Shown here: piece after piece, positions 49,262 through 62,011 of the stretch
How the letters are laid out: every line of letters begins with the position of its first letter
Numbering within the stretch: the stretch's first letter is position 1
Source: Malania oleifera
Taxonomy: Eukaryota > Streptophyta > Magnoliopsida > Santalales > Ximeniaceae
Direction: 5' to 3'
Assembly (NCBI RefSeq): GCF_029873635.1
Contig: NC_080423.1
Span: 96,250,953 to 96,314,952, forward strand
DNA length: 64,000 nucleotides
The notes under the pieces: model-generated
The model's input: only the letters and a program-made list of their open reading frames with translations
Told to the model about the DNA's origin: nothing
Database searches by the model: none
Position numbers and translations under genes: made by a program

Positions 49262-49839
49262 CTGATTTGTCATGATTCTGAAGTACTGAAATAATCATGA
49301 TGCTGCATAAACTGTAACTGTAATTCATACATAATACTGAGAACTGAATAATCATAATACTGAAATTCATAAAATCATGAAACTAAATTCATAAAACATA
49401 TCCCCGTACCATATACATATTCACAAGCCACACCATACTAAATACATAATTTTCGTAATTAAATAAACTGTATCATATTTTAAGAAATGCCTAGCATAGC
49501 ATATTTCCCTTACCAGACTACTGCAAAGCCCCTAGGGAATACAAGCCTAACACCCGCAGGGCCTCCTACAAAACACCCTGAAACCAACACATGCTAGAAC
49601 ATAATATTAGCATTTTTCTGTCTATATCATTTCCTATAACTTCCAGAAAGCCAAAAACTAACTAAAAGACCTTACCCTGAATTTGGAATGAAATCCAACT
49701 CTATTTTCCCGACAATCTGCTCCGGCAGATTTGCAGAGAACTCCGCCAGGAGTGTCGCGGTAGCTTCGGATTGTCGATTCAGCAACTGGTGGGGCCGAAA
49801 TTGAAGAGAGAAGGGAGAGGGAGACGTAGAGAGATAGAG

Positions 49840-49874
<35 letters not shown>

Positions 49875-50193
49875 GCACGGTGAAAATGACAAAATATCCT
49901 GATTTCCCTCCTTTTATACTGCCAGATTTCTCGACGAGACACGTCACCTCGTCGACGAGTCTTTCATAAAATTCATCGACGAAGCCTTGTATTCGTCGAC
50001 GAAATTCAGAGCAACCGGAAACCTCTCTCGGTATTTTCTCGTCGACGAAGCCCTGTGTTCATCGACGAAATTTTGAAGACCTTCGTCGATGAGATCCTGT
50101 GTTCGTCGATGAAGTCTACGGCCTCCTTCTGTTTCTGTATCTATTTCTCTCTCTCTTATTATTTAAATACTATTATTTTTTCGGGTCACTACA
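48334..50193 (-). mobile_element. Solo LTR of a Tekay-like element with TCGTCGACGA repeats (1860 bp)
   Basis: On the minus strand it starts TGTAGTGACCCGAAAAA and ends AGGTCGTTACA, the same terminal style as elements T, W and D. Flanks are GAGAT (48329-48333) and AAGAT (50194-50198), a 5-bp duplication with one change. A minus-strand TATA box GTATAAAAGGAGGG lies at about 49908-49921. Upstream of it (49930-50119) are about nine copies of (T)CGTCGACGA or CGTCGATGA. It also contains (TA)n (49240-49261) and (GA)n (49850-49873). Confidence 0.8.
49930..50119. repeat. Cluster of TCGTCGACGA palindromes in LTR U3
   Basis: About nine 9-10-bp palindromes in 190 bp, just upstream of the LTR TATA box, with variants CATCGACGA and CGTCGATGA. 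Confidence 0.85.
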
Positions 50194-50198
50194 AAGAT

Positions 50199-50400
50199 TG
50201 TTTCATTTTTTTTCATCCTCCCTTTTTAAGTTTTCATCATTTTCATGGCTTGTGAATACTGGTGTTTTGTTTTCCTAATCTTTGCATGAGACATAAGCAA
50301 AAAAAATCTTGGCATTTGAACTCATAATGAGAATGCATAATTTCATTGAACGGAATTGTCAAAGGGTTACAAGGAAAAACTAAAATAACAAAAGCATAAC
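50199..50400. other. Non-coding sequence between solo LTR and gag remnant
   Basis: T-rich on the left, then A-rich. No gene seen. Confidence 0.5.
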
Positions 50401-52015
50401 ATGAAGTAAATCAAATGGCAAAAGGGTTTTTTGTTTCGGTGATTAAAAGACAAGTCAATATGCTCTGTCATCAGTGAGCTTCTTTTCCCTTTGGTGGCTC
50501 TTAGACCCTTACTTGCTGCTCCCTTCCCTATGGTTAGGTAAATGATTGCTCTGAACTCCAGACTGCTTATCATCAAACTGTAACCACCCCGCGTCCCTCA
50601 AAATCCGCACCTTGTTTTTGAATGCTCAGTAGCGCTCAATGAAGTGCGTAGGAGTATTGGTGTGGTAAATGCATTGGACATTTGGGTCGTACCAATGTGG
50701 AAAAAGAGGTAAGACAGGAATCCTCGGAACGATTATAGCCATGTTTCGTTCCACCAGTTAAGCGAATAAGTCTGAATACGCCATCGAAACGGGGTCTATC
50801 TTTCTGAAATTTATTTGGACGCCTCTTTCTTGAGCTTGGTTAATCGGCTGGGCAGGTCTAAGCTTGGGAAGAACCATCTGGGCCTCCTGCCTGTTTACAC
50901 CATCTGATTAATGGAGGATTCAAAAGAAAAATTCTTCTTAGGCCACCGATTTCCACCTCCCTGGTAATAATGCCCCTGAATCATATGAGCTTCTTCATCC
51001 TTCTTCATACCCATCCATCTTTTTCCCAGACTGGCCTCATTTCCACCGTCTCTGACTAGACTTGCCTTGATGTCGACTTCAATTCTCCCTCCTACAACCA
51101 CACTATCTATGAAATCATGGGGAGTTGCTCCCCAAAGGTGCATACGGTAAGGGTCTTTTAGTGTGCTCACGGATAAAGAAATGGTCTCTCGATCTCCTAT
51201 AGGGGGATCCACCTAGATCGCCATATCCCTCCACCTATAAGCATACTCTCTAAATGTTTCAGTAGGTTTCTTCTCCATTTCCTGCAGCATCATGCGGTCA
51301 GGTGCCATCTCTATCACGTGGCGATAATGAGTCACAAAGGCGTTGGCCAAGTCTTTCCAAGTGTGGACCTGAGCCTTATCCTGTTGAATGTTCCAATGGA
51401 TGGTAGACCCAGTCAAACTGCTTTGAAAGTAGTGCATCATTAGCTTCTTGTCATCTGAGTACGCCACCATGGCTTGATAGTACATCAGTAAGTGGGCTTG
51501 AGGACCTCGTGTTCCGTCGTATTTTTCAAAGTCTACCATCTTAAACTTCCGCGGCAGAGTGATCTCTGGCACCAAGTAGAGGTTTGTTGGATCAACGATA
51601 CTGACCGAATTGGACCCTTCGATGGCCCCTAATCGTTCATCAAGTACGTCACAGCGACGCTCAGTTGTGATTCGGTTTGCCCCCATATCTGTCATCATTA
51701 TCGGGGGTATTCCGACTGCTGGGACCCCTAGTGTTGGTGCGGTAGGAATGAATGAAACACAGTTTGGTGGGGGATTTTCTGCAGCGACCGAAGGTTGTGT
51801 CGAGGTCTACCCATGTAACGGAGTGAATCCTAGAGGATAGGTGGAGTCTGACTCCTCCTCAACATTTTTTTGTTGCACAGTCTTGCCCTTATTCATCATT
51901 AGGTCCAAAAGCTTATTCATCTTGTTATTCAGCTCTTCCTGCGACTGTTCCATTCCCAGGATTCTACTTTCCAATTGTTTTGTCATGGTCTTTGCCTTAC
52001 TCCTGGTGTTATAGT
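50400..52015 (-). pseudogene. Tat/Ogre-like Ty3/gypsy gag, minus strand
   Basis: Reads leftward from 52015. It starts with YNTRSKAKT and a coiled-coil-like stretch (KQLESRILGMEQSQEELNNK). The gag core follows: LPRKFKMVDFEKYDGTRGPQ, AYSDDKKLMMHYFQSSLTGS, VHTWKDLANAFVTHY and MAPDRMMLQEM. An in-frame TAG at 51213-51215 is followed in the same frame by VDPPIGDRETISLSVSTLKD. Further on (about 50580-50690) comes a knuckle-like region, WYDPNVQCIYHTNTPTHF, then KNKVRILRDAGWLQ, where Ogre-type gag has CxYH...H...C. Some of its metal-binding residues are lost. The N-terminal end lies across element D, at 61086 onward. Pol is missing. Confidence 0.8.
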
Positions 52016-52235
52016 TGTAATAACCCAAAAAAAAATTCTTAAAAGAATTAATTAATTAAAAAAATTAAAATTAAGAGTAATTATTGATTAGTTAATATAT
52101 TAAACATTATTTAATTAATTAATTAATTAATTAAACAAAAAAAAAGGAATAAAAAATTGAATTAAATTAAAATTTTTATTTTTAATCAATTAATTAATTA
52201 AGTATTGTTTAATTTGATTTGTTGAACAAATAATA

Positions 52236-52285
<50 letters not shown>

Positions 52286-52799
52286 ATATGATTAAGGAAA
52301 AAAAAAGAAAAAAAATATAAAGAAAACTTACCTGAGAAGGATCCTCACACCTGCGCCTCTCTCCTTCTCTCTCCATTTGCCTCTCCTACTCTCCGTCCAC
52401 TCCTCCGTCTCCTCTCTCTCCCTCCCCCCTCATTCTTGATGGATGTTCGACCGATCGGGAAACGGAAGGTGCTGTTAGATTCCTAACTCCGCCACCGACA
52501 TTTCTACTGGAGTAGATTTTTCGTGGGAGCGACATAGGCACAATTCCTACGGTTAAACAACTTTTTTCTAATTTCTCAATTTCTCGTTACGTTTGTTGTG
52601 AAATCAACGATCAGGAACCACCACGGGGTCCTAGTCATGATCGTCGTCATTTTGGCACAAGTAAATTTCCAATTGGGGTTTTCTAAGCCCCACTCCAAAG
52701 TGAGAGTGAGATTTAGAAAGTTTGGCAAATTGGTTATATTTGAGGGTGTAGACACCCTATTTTTGCTCTAACCAAATAAAACAAGGGGTCCTTTCTCAT

Positions 52800-52918
52800 T
52801 GTATTATTATTATTATTATTATTTCCTTATTTTTATTATTATTATTATTTTATTATCACTATTATTTCATTATTATTATTATTATTATTATTACTATGAT
52901 TTTTATTGTTGTTATTTA

Positions 52919-52955
<37 letters not shown>

Positions 52956-53183
52956 TTCACTATTATTATCATTATTAATTATTTTCCTATATTGATATAA
53001 GTAATTTATTATTATTACTATTATTATTATTATTTTTATTTTTATTGTTATCATTATTATTTTTACCACAATTATTATTATTATTATTATTATTATTTTT
53101 ATATTATCATTAATATTAATATTATTTTTATTTTATTATTATTAGTATTTTTATCTTTATTATTATTATTATTATTACTTTGC

Positions 53184-53222
<39 letters not shown>

Positions 53223-53343
53223 CATTAATATTTTTTATTATTATTATTATTTGTTAGAATTATTATTATTATTTTGTTATCATTATTATTATTATTATTA
53301 TTATTTATTTTTGTTATTATTATTATTATTATTTATTATTTTT

Positions 53344-53382
<39 letters not shown>

Positions 53383-53486
53383 TTACTATAATTATTGTTA
53401 CTATTTTTACTATTTCTATTTACTATTACTATTATTAGTAGTATTTTCATATTATTATCATTATATTACTATTATTAACATCATCA

Positions 53487-53534
<48 letters not shown>

Positions 53535-53535
53535 G
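52800..53535. repeat. (TTA)n microsatellite, about 730 bp
   Basis: Longest of the trinucleotide tracts at this LTR position. Confidence 0.95.
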
Positions 53536-55318
53536 TACCTAGGGTTTTAGAAAAGCCTTAAAAAGGCTTGATACGCAGCATTGAGTGGGGGGGGGGTGGC
53601 GGGGGGTGCGCACAGCACGGGCAGCGGAGACCAAAAAAAAAGAAACACAAAAAAAAAACCTACCCTCTCCTCTCCAGGCAGTAGCGCTCCCTCTCCGTCA
53701 CTCTCTCCCCTCTCCCGTCCTCTTCCATCTCTCATTCTTCCAGCTCTGGCCAGCTTCCAGCAGCAGCCTGAGCACCATCCCAGCAATAACCACCCTCCGC
53801 ACCACCAGACATCAGCAGCCGAGACCCGAGACTCTCCTCTGAACCCAGCGCCAACAACTCCGCAGCACTGCACCACCGGAGTTCCCCTGCTTCTCGGCCA
53901 CAACCTTCTGAAACCCGAACCAGCAGGCCTCCCTGCCGCCAGCTTCCCGTGAAGCTGCCCTCCGCAGCAGAACCAGTAGCAACACCAGATTCATCCTCAG
54001 TCATCTCCGGCCACAGCTGCAACACTCCGGCCACCGGCCAAACTTCCTCGGCTCCACCGCTGTTACACCAGCCCCCCAGGACCTCCGACCACCATCATAG
54101 CCCAGCACTCTGGTGACATCCTCTTCCTGCTCCGGCGATCCACCTCCGGCGGTAAACTCCTTTCATGCAAGCCACACGCGCACGTATATGTGTAAAGTTT
54201 AATTTTGTTATTTTTATTTTTATTTTTTTTATCATACATTTAATTGATGTTATATATATATACTAACTTTAATTTATTTTTCGCAGGATTTTTTTTTTTG
54301 TCTTTCATCTTGTGTAATAATATTTATTCATTTATATATATATATATATATTTGATGTTCATTTGTTTATTTATTAATTAATGAATTTATTTATTTATTT
54401 TTCTGTTTCTTTTCTTATTTTGACTTGTTTTAATATTTAAAGCTTAAGACTTCATTGTATAGGTGTTTATATTAATATGTTATTTATCGTAGTATGTAGT
54501 CAATATTCGCATTTAGGCTTTTTGTTATATATATGTTAAATTTTTAAATATTATGTTCACGATCTCATTTAATCGAGGTGATGTTTGTTTAAATTTTTTG
54601 TGATAATTACTGTAAATACTAATTGATTTTCTCTCATTTTTATAGGTTTCCTTTTTATTTGTGGGGGCTGATTTCAATTTTTAAATTTTGAATTGTACAT
54701 ATGTTAAATAGGTAACATTGTGGTTGATTGAATATAATTGTTAAAGTTTTAATTTTTTTTATTATCATATATTTATTTAACAAATAGTATATTACTATTT
54801 AGGGTTGTAATTATGTTTTATTATTATTTAAGCATGTTTAGAGTTTCAATTGGATTCTGCGTCTAAGATTTAATTTATTTCTATATGGCTTGTATACTAA
54901 CTTTAGAGATTACATGTATATTAATCTTAAGTGTTTCCATAATTTCATTATCTTGGTGTCATCTTCATAATCGTGTAAGTACCTACTAATTTTAGAACTG
55001 ATTTGTCTTCATATTGTATAACTTGCACATTAATTGTAGGATTGGATTGTTTCCCAATTTCATTAGTGGCTTTGCATATTGGTTTTAGGGTTGATTTGTT
55101 TCCTTAATTGCATTAGTTGCTCCCATACTTGTTATTGTATTTGGTATATTAATTTTAGGATTGATTTGCTTCCATATGTAGTATTGTATATTTACATATT
55201 AATTTTAGGGCTTTACGTGTTTCCATGTATATATATTTTAGGATTTTGATCAGTTTACATTGTTTTAGGTATTTTTAGGGTTTCCTTTATTACATGTAGT
55301 TATTATGGTATTATAGTT

Positions 55319-55590
55319 ATGTATTGTGATATTTTTTGTTTTATCTTAAAATATTTAGTACTAATTATTTTTGGTATCTTAATATATTTAGTATTAATTA
55401 TTTTTAAAATCTTAATACATTTAATATTAATTATTTTTGGTATCTTAACGTGTTTAATATTAATTATTTTCAGCATCTTAATATATTTAGTATTAATTAT
55501 TTTTTTAGTATCTTAATACATTTGTGTTAATTATTTTTGGTATCTTAATATATTTAGTATTAATTACTTTTAGTATCTTGATATATTTAG
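55319..55590 (+). repeat. Short tandem repeats of about 32 bp in solo LTR
   Basis: Eight or so units of ATATTTAGTATTAATTATTT followed by TTGGTATCTTA. The 65- and 69-codon frames rich in Ile and Leu across it are repeat artefacts. Confidence 0.85.
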
Positions 55591-58050
55591 TATTAATTTT
55601 TTTTTATAGTGTCTTTAGTGTCTTAATATACATAGTATCATGGTATTTCATTACTTACTTTGATATTTGTAATCTTTTAGCATATATGTATCCCTATTAT
55701 TATTACATGTATTATGGTAATTTAATTTCTTAGTTTATTATCTTATTAATATGTATTAAAACCTCCCATACTAGTATTTTCCTATAAAAATTTTATATAC
55801 AATTTCAAAATTTGGGAGTGTATTTTCTTAATTATTATCCCTATGATTTTAATGCGGGGGGTATGAGCCTTCGGGTTTCACGTACCTTAAGCTCTGAGGG
55901 AATATATATGTATATATGACATTCATTTATTTATTTATTTTTCATGTGTATTTATAAACTCATAAAAGGAGTAACTTAAAGATTTTTTAAATTAACTTAG
56001 GGATAATTTTAAATTAATTAGGTACCGTTCGTAAGAACGGACGCGTAGGGGGTGCTCGTACCTTCCCCTCGCGTAACCGAACTCCCGACCCCAGCTCTGG
56101 TAACGTAGGCCCATTCTACCCCTAACGAAGTAGTAATCATGTGTTCTAACCACACCAAGAGGTTAGTGGCGACTCTAATATTCCTTATTTTTCCTTGAAA
56201 ATTAAAATTGATTTTTAATTTCGCCACCCGGAGCACACGCGCTCCGGGACGTCGCGACAGTGGGTATAACTGTTTATTTGGTATTTAAGGGCCTATGAAA
56301 TATTAAAATAATATTTTATTTAGGGTTAATTTAATAGAATTAGGATTTTTGATTCAGAGCTCGGGTGAGCACCGTAGGTATTTTTCAGGGTCCTTGTTGG
56401 CGTAATTCAAGAAATCAGGTAAGGGAAAATTATATATTAAATCAGATTTTATGAAAATAAAGGCAATAATTTATGTTATATTATATGTATGTTTTGGTGT
56501 GAATTATTAAAATGTCAACTATGTAAACCTATGTTTTTTGAGCCTAGGATTGCTTATGTAACTATGTATATGTGAAAATAAATGAATGAAAGTGAAAAGT
56601 GATTTCTGAGGAATTATGTAAGAAATGAAATATATTTTATACATAAAAATGTTAAATGTGGGTTGGCCTATTTTATAGGAATATGTATGAATTTTTACTG
56701 TTAACTTGCATGGCATGGGATTTTTCGCAGATATATGTTAAATGTATGAGATGCAGGTTAAGTAAGTAAAGCCTTAAAAGTAAAAATGTTATGGACCATG
56801 CTGCTTGTGTATGTTAAATGCAACTATGTAAATGTAAGACAGCTGAAAGACAGTCATGCTAGCAGATTTTAGCACACTTCTGTGTAGACTAATTGATGAA
56901 AGCTAAAAGGAGTTGTAGACTAATTGATGATGGCTAAAGATCAGCTATAGCACCAATGAAAGAAATGAAAATGCAATGTAATGACAATGAAATGATAAAG
57001 GAATGAAATGACTAATGTGAACGATGTAATACTGATGATTACGTAAAGTGAAATGCAATGCAATGTTTAAGCTATGAACATAAACAAATATGTAAAATTG
57101 AATAATGACAAAAAGAATAATGTATTATGATATTAGAAGTATTTATGTATGTAAAACATGTCACGATTGGGCGAGGCGTACTCTTCGCCTGAGGGCTTGC
57201 AGAGTAAGGCGAGTACACTAGTAGTTTCAGATGTGGTAGTAGCTTCATAACGTATTAGGGCAGAGGAAACCTACTTGTATGGGTAGGTAGATTTCTCTAT
57301 CCTTAGGGCCTTTCTCGATAAACTATTGTTGAATGATGTGAGTACGTGATCAATCTAACACTTGAGGGCTTCCTAAGTAAGGTGAGTGCCCTGGTATGCT
57401 TTAGTAGGGACCTTAGGGTTACCTAAATATCAGAGAAGAGGGGTGCTACTTGTATGGGCGGGTAATCACCCATATCGTTGGGTAATCTCGTGGGTTAAAT
57501 CTTTACATGTGATTGATTAGGATCAGAGAATGATTTTAGTGTTATGTTAATATTTTAAAAAATGTTATTAAAATGATATTTATATGTCTCATATTAGCCA
57601 CACACTGTTTTACTATATAGTTTATTCCCTTACTGAGATGTGTCTCACCTGAATATGAATTTATCTTTTTCAGGATTTCCTCGAGATTGAGCTTAAAAAG
57701 CTCGAGGTTTTATAATATTTTTGGGGAAAATAGAAAGAAAAAAGGGTATATTTTTTTGTTAATTTTGAGATATAAAATTTATGTTTTATATTTTAAGTCT
57801 TCTGAGGAAATGGTTAGTTATGAATCCTTAATGTTTTTGGAGATATATATATATATATATATATATGTGAATACAAGTGGATGTATGATTTATGTTAGAA
57901 TGTAGATGGATGTAGAAAACTCTGGTATTATATCTGTTGGGAGATTATATTTATGTTTTCCGCTGTGTACATGATATTAGTATGTGGATTATCAGGTAAA
58001 TGAATGGAATAGTAGTACTCTGGGCTCGCGTGGAGGGTCGGGGCGTTACA

Positions 58051-58624
58051 GATGGTATCAAAGTAATGTCCAGCCAGAAATATGATTAGATTCACATCGC
58101 CTAGATATGGAAATGTTAGAGTATTAGGTTAAAGATGATTTATATCAGAGTATAGGATTGAGTTGCGATAAGTATAGGGATAGGTAGATTAAGATACCGT
58201 TAGGAATTTTGAGTTATGTTTCGTAAGCTTGGGGGCAGAAATCCCTTGATGGTCTTCTGTGTTTTTCCGAAGAAGTAGTTAGCTTTAGAAAATCATGATA
58301 AATCCATCGATGGTGATATTTCCGAGTATAGAAATTAGAACTTGGTATTTGAACTCGAAGGTTAAGTTGGTTGATTTAGGGGGAAAAAAAAATCTTTGAA
58401 GGAGAATAATTTAGACGATGTTATTAAATGGTTTGTGGTCAAGTTGGGTGTTTCATATTTAAATTGGAGTATATGGAAATGTGTGGTATGAGGTTGGTTA
58501 GTTGGTTTCAAAGGTTATGGTATTAGGGGTGTAAGGTGTGTTGAGTTATGAATTCTTAAAATGAAGAAATGATTGATTAGTTGGTAAAAATTTCGAGAAT
58601 AAAATTCTTTAAAGGTGGGAAGAA
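58051..58624 (+). mobile_element. Element D: internal region, 574 bp, non-coding
   Basis: Begins with a decayed primer-binding site TGGTATCAAAGT (58053-58064; intact form TGGTATCAGAGC) and ends with TTTCGAGAATAAAATTC and the purine-rich AAAGGTGGGAAGAA before the 3' LTR. No gag or pol trace is present. D is therefore a non-autonomous element whose LTRs are over four times as long as its interior. Confidence 0.85.
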
Positions 58625-58842
58625 CGTAATAACCCAGAAAAAAAATTATTAAAAAAATTAATTAATTAAAAAAATTAAAATTAAGAGTAATTATTGATTA
58701 CTTAATTAATTAAACATTATTAAAATAATAAATTAAATAAAAAAATAAAAGGAATAAAAAAATTAAATTAAATTAAAATTATTTATTATTAATCAATTAA
58801 TTAATTAAGTATTGTTAAATTTGATTTATTGAATAAATAATA

Positions 58843-58887
<45 letters not shown>

Positions 58888-61085
58888 CATATGATTAAGT
58901 AAGTAAAGGAAAAAAGAAAACAAAAAAGAAAAAAAATATAAAGAAAACTTACCTAAGAAGGATCCTCAGACGTGCGCCTCTCTCCTTCTCTCTCCATTTG
59001 CCTCTCCCACTCTCCATCCACTCCTCTATCTCCTCTCTCTCACTCCCCTCATTCTCAACTGATATTCAACCAATCGGGAAACAGAAGGTCCTATTGGATT
59101 CCTAACTCCGCCACCAACATTTTTACTAGAGCGGATTTGTCGTAGGAGCAGCGTAGGCACCATTCCTGGGGTAAGACAACTTTTTTTTCTAATTTCTTAA
59201 TTTCTTGTTAAATTTGCCATGAAATTGACGATCACGTACGACCACGGGGTCCTAGTCATGATTGTCGTTATTTTGGTACAAATAAATTTCCAATTGGGGT
59301 TTTCTAGGCCCCACTCCAAAGCGAGAGTGAGATTTGAGAAATTTAGCAAATTGGTTATATTTGAGGGTATAACTGTTTATTTGGTATTTAAGGGCATAAG
59401 AAATATTAAAATAATATTTTATTTAAGGTTAATTTAATAGAATTAGGATTTTTTATTTAGGGCTCGGGTGAGCGTTGTAGGTATTTTTCAGGATCCCTGT
59501 TGGCGTAGTTCAAGAAACCAGATAAGGGGAAATTATATATTAAATCAGATTTTACGAAATCAAAGGTAATAATTTATGTTATGTTATATTATATGTATGT
59601 TTTGGTGTGAATTATTAAAATGTCAACCATGTAAAACTATGTTTTCTAAGCCTAGGATTGCTTATGTAGTTATGTATATGTGAAAGTCAATAAATGAAAG
59701 TGAAAGTGATTTTTGATGAATTATGTAAGAAATGAAATGTATTTTCAGCATATAAATGTTAAATATGGGTTGACCTTTTTTACAGGAATTTGTATGAATT
59801 TTTACTATTAAATTGTGTGGCATGGGATTCTAGTACAAATATATGTTAAATGTATGAAATGCAGGTTAAGTAAAGCATTAAGAGTACAAATGTTATGGAC
59901 CATGTCATTTTTGTATGTTAAATGCAACCATGTAAATGTAAGACAGTTGAAAGATAACCATGTTAGCATATTCTAGAACACTTCTGTGTAAACTAACTGA
60001 TGACAACTGAAAGGAGCTATAGACTAACTATTGATGGCTAAAGATCAGCTATAGTATGAAGGAAAGAAATGAAAATGCAATGTAATGACAATGAAATGAT
60101 AAAGGAATGAAATGACAAATGTGAACGATGTGATGTTAATGATTATGTAAAGTGAAATGCAATGCAATGTTTAAGCTATGAACATGAACAGATGTGTATG
60201 ATTGAATAATGACAAAAAGAATAATGTATTATGATATTAGAAGTATTTATATATGTAGAACATGTTATGATTGGGCGAGGTGTACTCTTTGCTTGAGGGC
60301 TTGCTAAGTAAGGCGAGTGCACTAGTAGTTTCAGATGTGACAGTCGCTGCATAACGTAATAGGGTAGAGGGAACCTACTTGTATGGGCGGGTAGATTTAC
60401 CTATCCTTAGGGCCTTTGCCGGTAAGCTATTGTTGAACGGTATGACTACGAGATCAATCTAACACTTGAGACCTTACTGAGTAAGGTAAGTGCTCTGGTA
60501 TGCTTTAGTAGTGGGTAATTTCGTGGGTTAAATCTCTGCATGTGATTGATTAGGATCAAAGAATGATTTCAGTATTATGTTAATGATTTGAAAAATGTTA
60601 TTAAAATGATATTTATATACCTTATATTAGCCACACGCTATTTTAATATATTGTTTCTTCCTTTACCGAGATGTGTCTCACCCGAATATGAATTTATCTT
60701 TTTTAGGATTTCCTCAAGATCAAGCTTAGAGAGCTTGAGGTTTTATAACTTTTTTGGGGAAAATAGAAAGAGAAATGGGTATATTTTTATGTTAATTTTG
60801 AGATATAAAATTTATGTTTTATGTTTTGTGTATTTTGTTTTAAGTCTTCTGAGGAAATGGTTAGTTATGAATACTGAATGTTTTTGGAGATATATATATA
60901 CGTGAATACAGGTGGATGTATGATTTATGTTAGAATGTAGATGGATGTAGAAAACTCTGGTATTATGACTATTGGGAGATTATATTTATGATTTCTGTTG
61001 TGTACATGATATTAGTATGTGGATTATCAGGTAAATGAATGGATTAGTAGTACTCCGGGCCCGCATGGAGGGTCGGGACGTTACA
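58625..61085 (+). mobile_element. Element D: 3' LTR
   Basis: Homologous to 52016-58050 without the nested insert. Start is CGTAATAACCC (T lost), end GGACGTTACA. Compared with the 5' LTR it lacks about 80 bp in the second half of the duplicated block (near 60510). (TA)n at 58844-58882. Confidence 0.88.
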
Positions 61086-62011
61086 GTAGTGGTGAGTAGA
61101 GGTGGGCTCAATGTTGGATTCTGGGTTTAACTTGGCCTGACAGAAAGTAGGAAAGTGATTACCGGCCTATTGGAGAAAAACATATATGCATGTATGCATG
61201 TAATGCAGCCTAAACAATTATTTGGCCAGAGTTCCGGAAAAAACCTCAATGATCTCATGAACGATCCATTTTCCCCTAAGTAGGGAACTTTAAGAGATAA
61301 AATTTGAAATTTTCATAAATGAATTAGGCTTTTCTTGAGACATTGGCCAAGTGATATGGATGTCTGATATGGATGCAGGATGTACAAAATACAGAGCATT
61401 TTTCACAACATATATACAACAGACATGGATTACAACATATGGAGAAGGATGTGACTTCTGTCCCAACCCTGGGGAAGGTATGTACATAGGGTTCTCTGAA
61501 GCTCTACCCTAGGTAAGGGATCGTGGACAGTCATGTGTAGTTAGGCTCTAATCCCTATTACCAACAGGTTCCTAGATTGAAACGTTATCCTCCCTCACAA
61601 AGGTTCGGAAAAAGCTCGCACTGAACGGAGTGGTTCGTGGGTCCCCATAGGTCATGCCATAAGGGAATTGACACTATTACACTCCTTTCTAATCCTAGTA
61701 AGGGAAAACCTGGGTATGGAGCTATGAAAGTGCGTGAGATCATATTTTTAACCTAAACCTTCTACCCCATATTCATCCGTTTTTCAGAATTAAACACATG
61801 CATAAACGATTAGAACTAATCACTTGCTTTTCCAAATATCAAAGCAAGCAAAGCATTTACAATTATTTACGCATATGCAATGAAGTTATCAATTTGTACA
61901 AAAATGAAAGGGAGTAATCAAGAAGGCTTATTTAGATTTTAGATCGGGATAATTCTTAATTAATCACTGGCTCGACTCCCAAACGTATTTAGTGGAGTTT
62001 CCAAGTTGTTG
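61086..62011 (-). mobile_element. Gag N-terminus and leader of the Tat/Ogre-like element split by D
   Basis: On the minus strand the frame of 61086-61150 (KLNPESNIEPTSTHH) joins that of the gag at 52015 (YNTRSKAK), as expected if D inserted here; an in-frame TAG lies a little further upstream. The rest is untranslated leader similar to 1-562. Its primer-binding site region (61985-62011, minus strand TTGGAAACTCCACTAAATAC) is decayed compared with 541-559. Confidence 0.6.

Larger units (their letters stand above)
52747..56259 (+). mobile_element. Solo LTR of Tat/Ogre-like element nested in element D (3513 bp)
   Basis: Runs from TGTAGACACCC to CGTCGCGACA, with GAGGG (52742-52746) and GTGGG (56260-56264) on the sides. 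The uninterrupted site TTTGAGGGTATAACTG exists in the 3' LTR of D (about 59360-59375), which proves the insertion. It contains the (TTA)n tract (52800-53535), a GC- and CT-rich leader-like block (53580-54170) and a T-rich 3' half with short repeats of TTAGTATTAATTATTTTTGG. The 123-codon frame at 53581-53952 overlaps open frames on the other strand and has no domain. Confidence 0.93.
52016..58050 (+). mobile_element. Element D: 5' LTR, split by a solo LTR
   Basis: Starts TGTAATAACCC and ends GGGGCGTTACA. Without the nested insert (52747-56259 plus one 5-bp duplication) it is about 2.52 kb. The element's flanks are ATAGT (52011-52015) and GTAGT (61086-61090), a duplication with one change. It has a (TA)n run at 52238-52279, the CT-rich block at 52340-52440, and the duplicated block of about 180 bp at 57170-57500 also seen in element T, so T and D are related families. 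Confidence 0.88.

Noticed and set aside
53581-53952. 123-codon frame in the nested solo LTR
   Set aside because: Pro/Ser-rich frame in the CT-rich leader of the LTR, with overlapping frames on both strands and no conserved motif.
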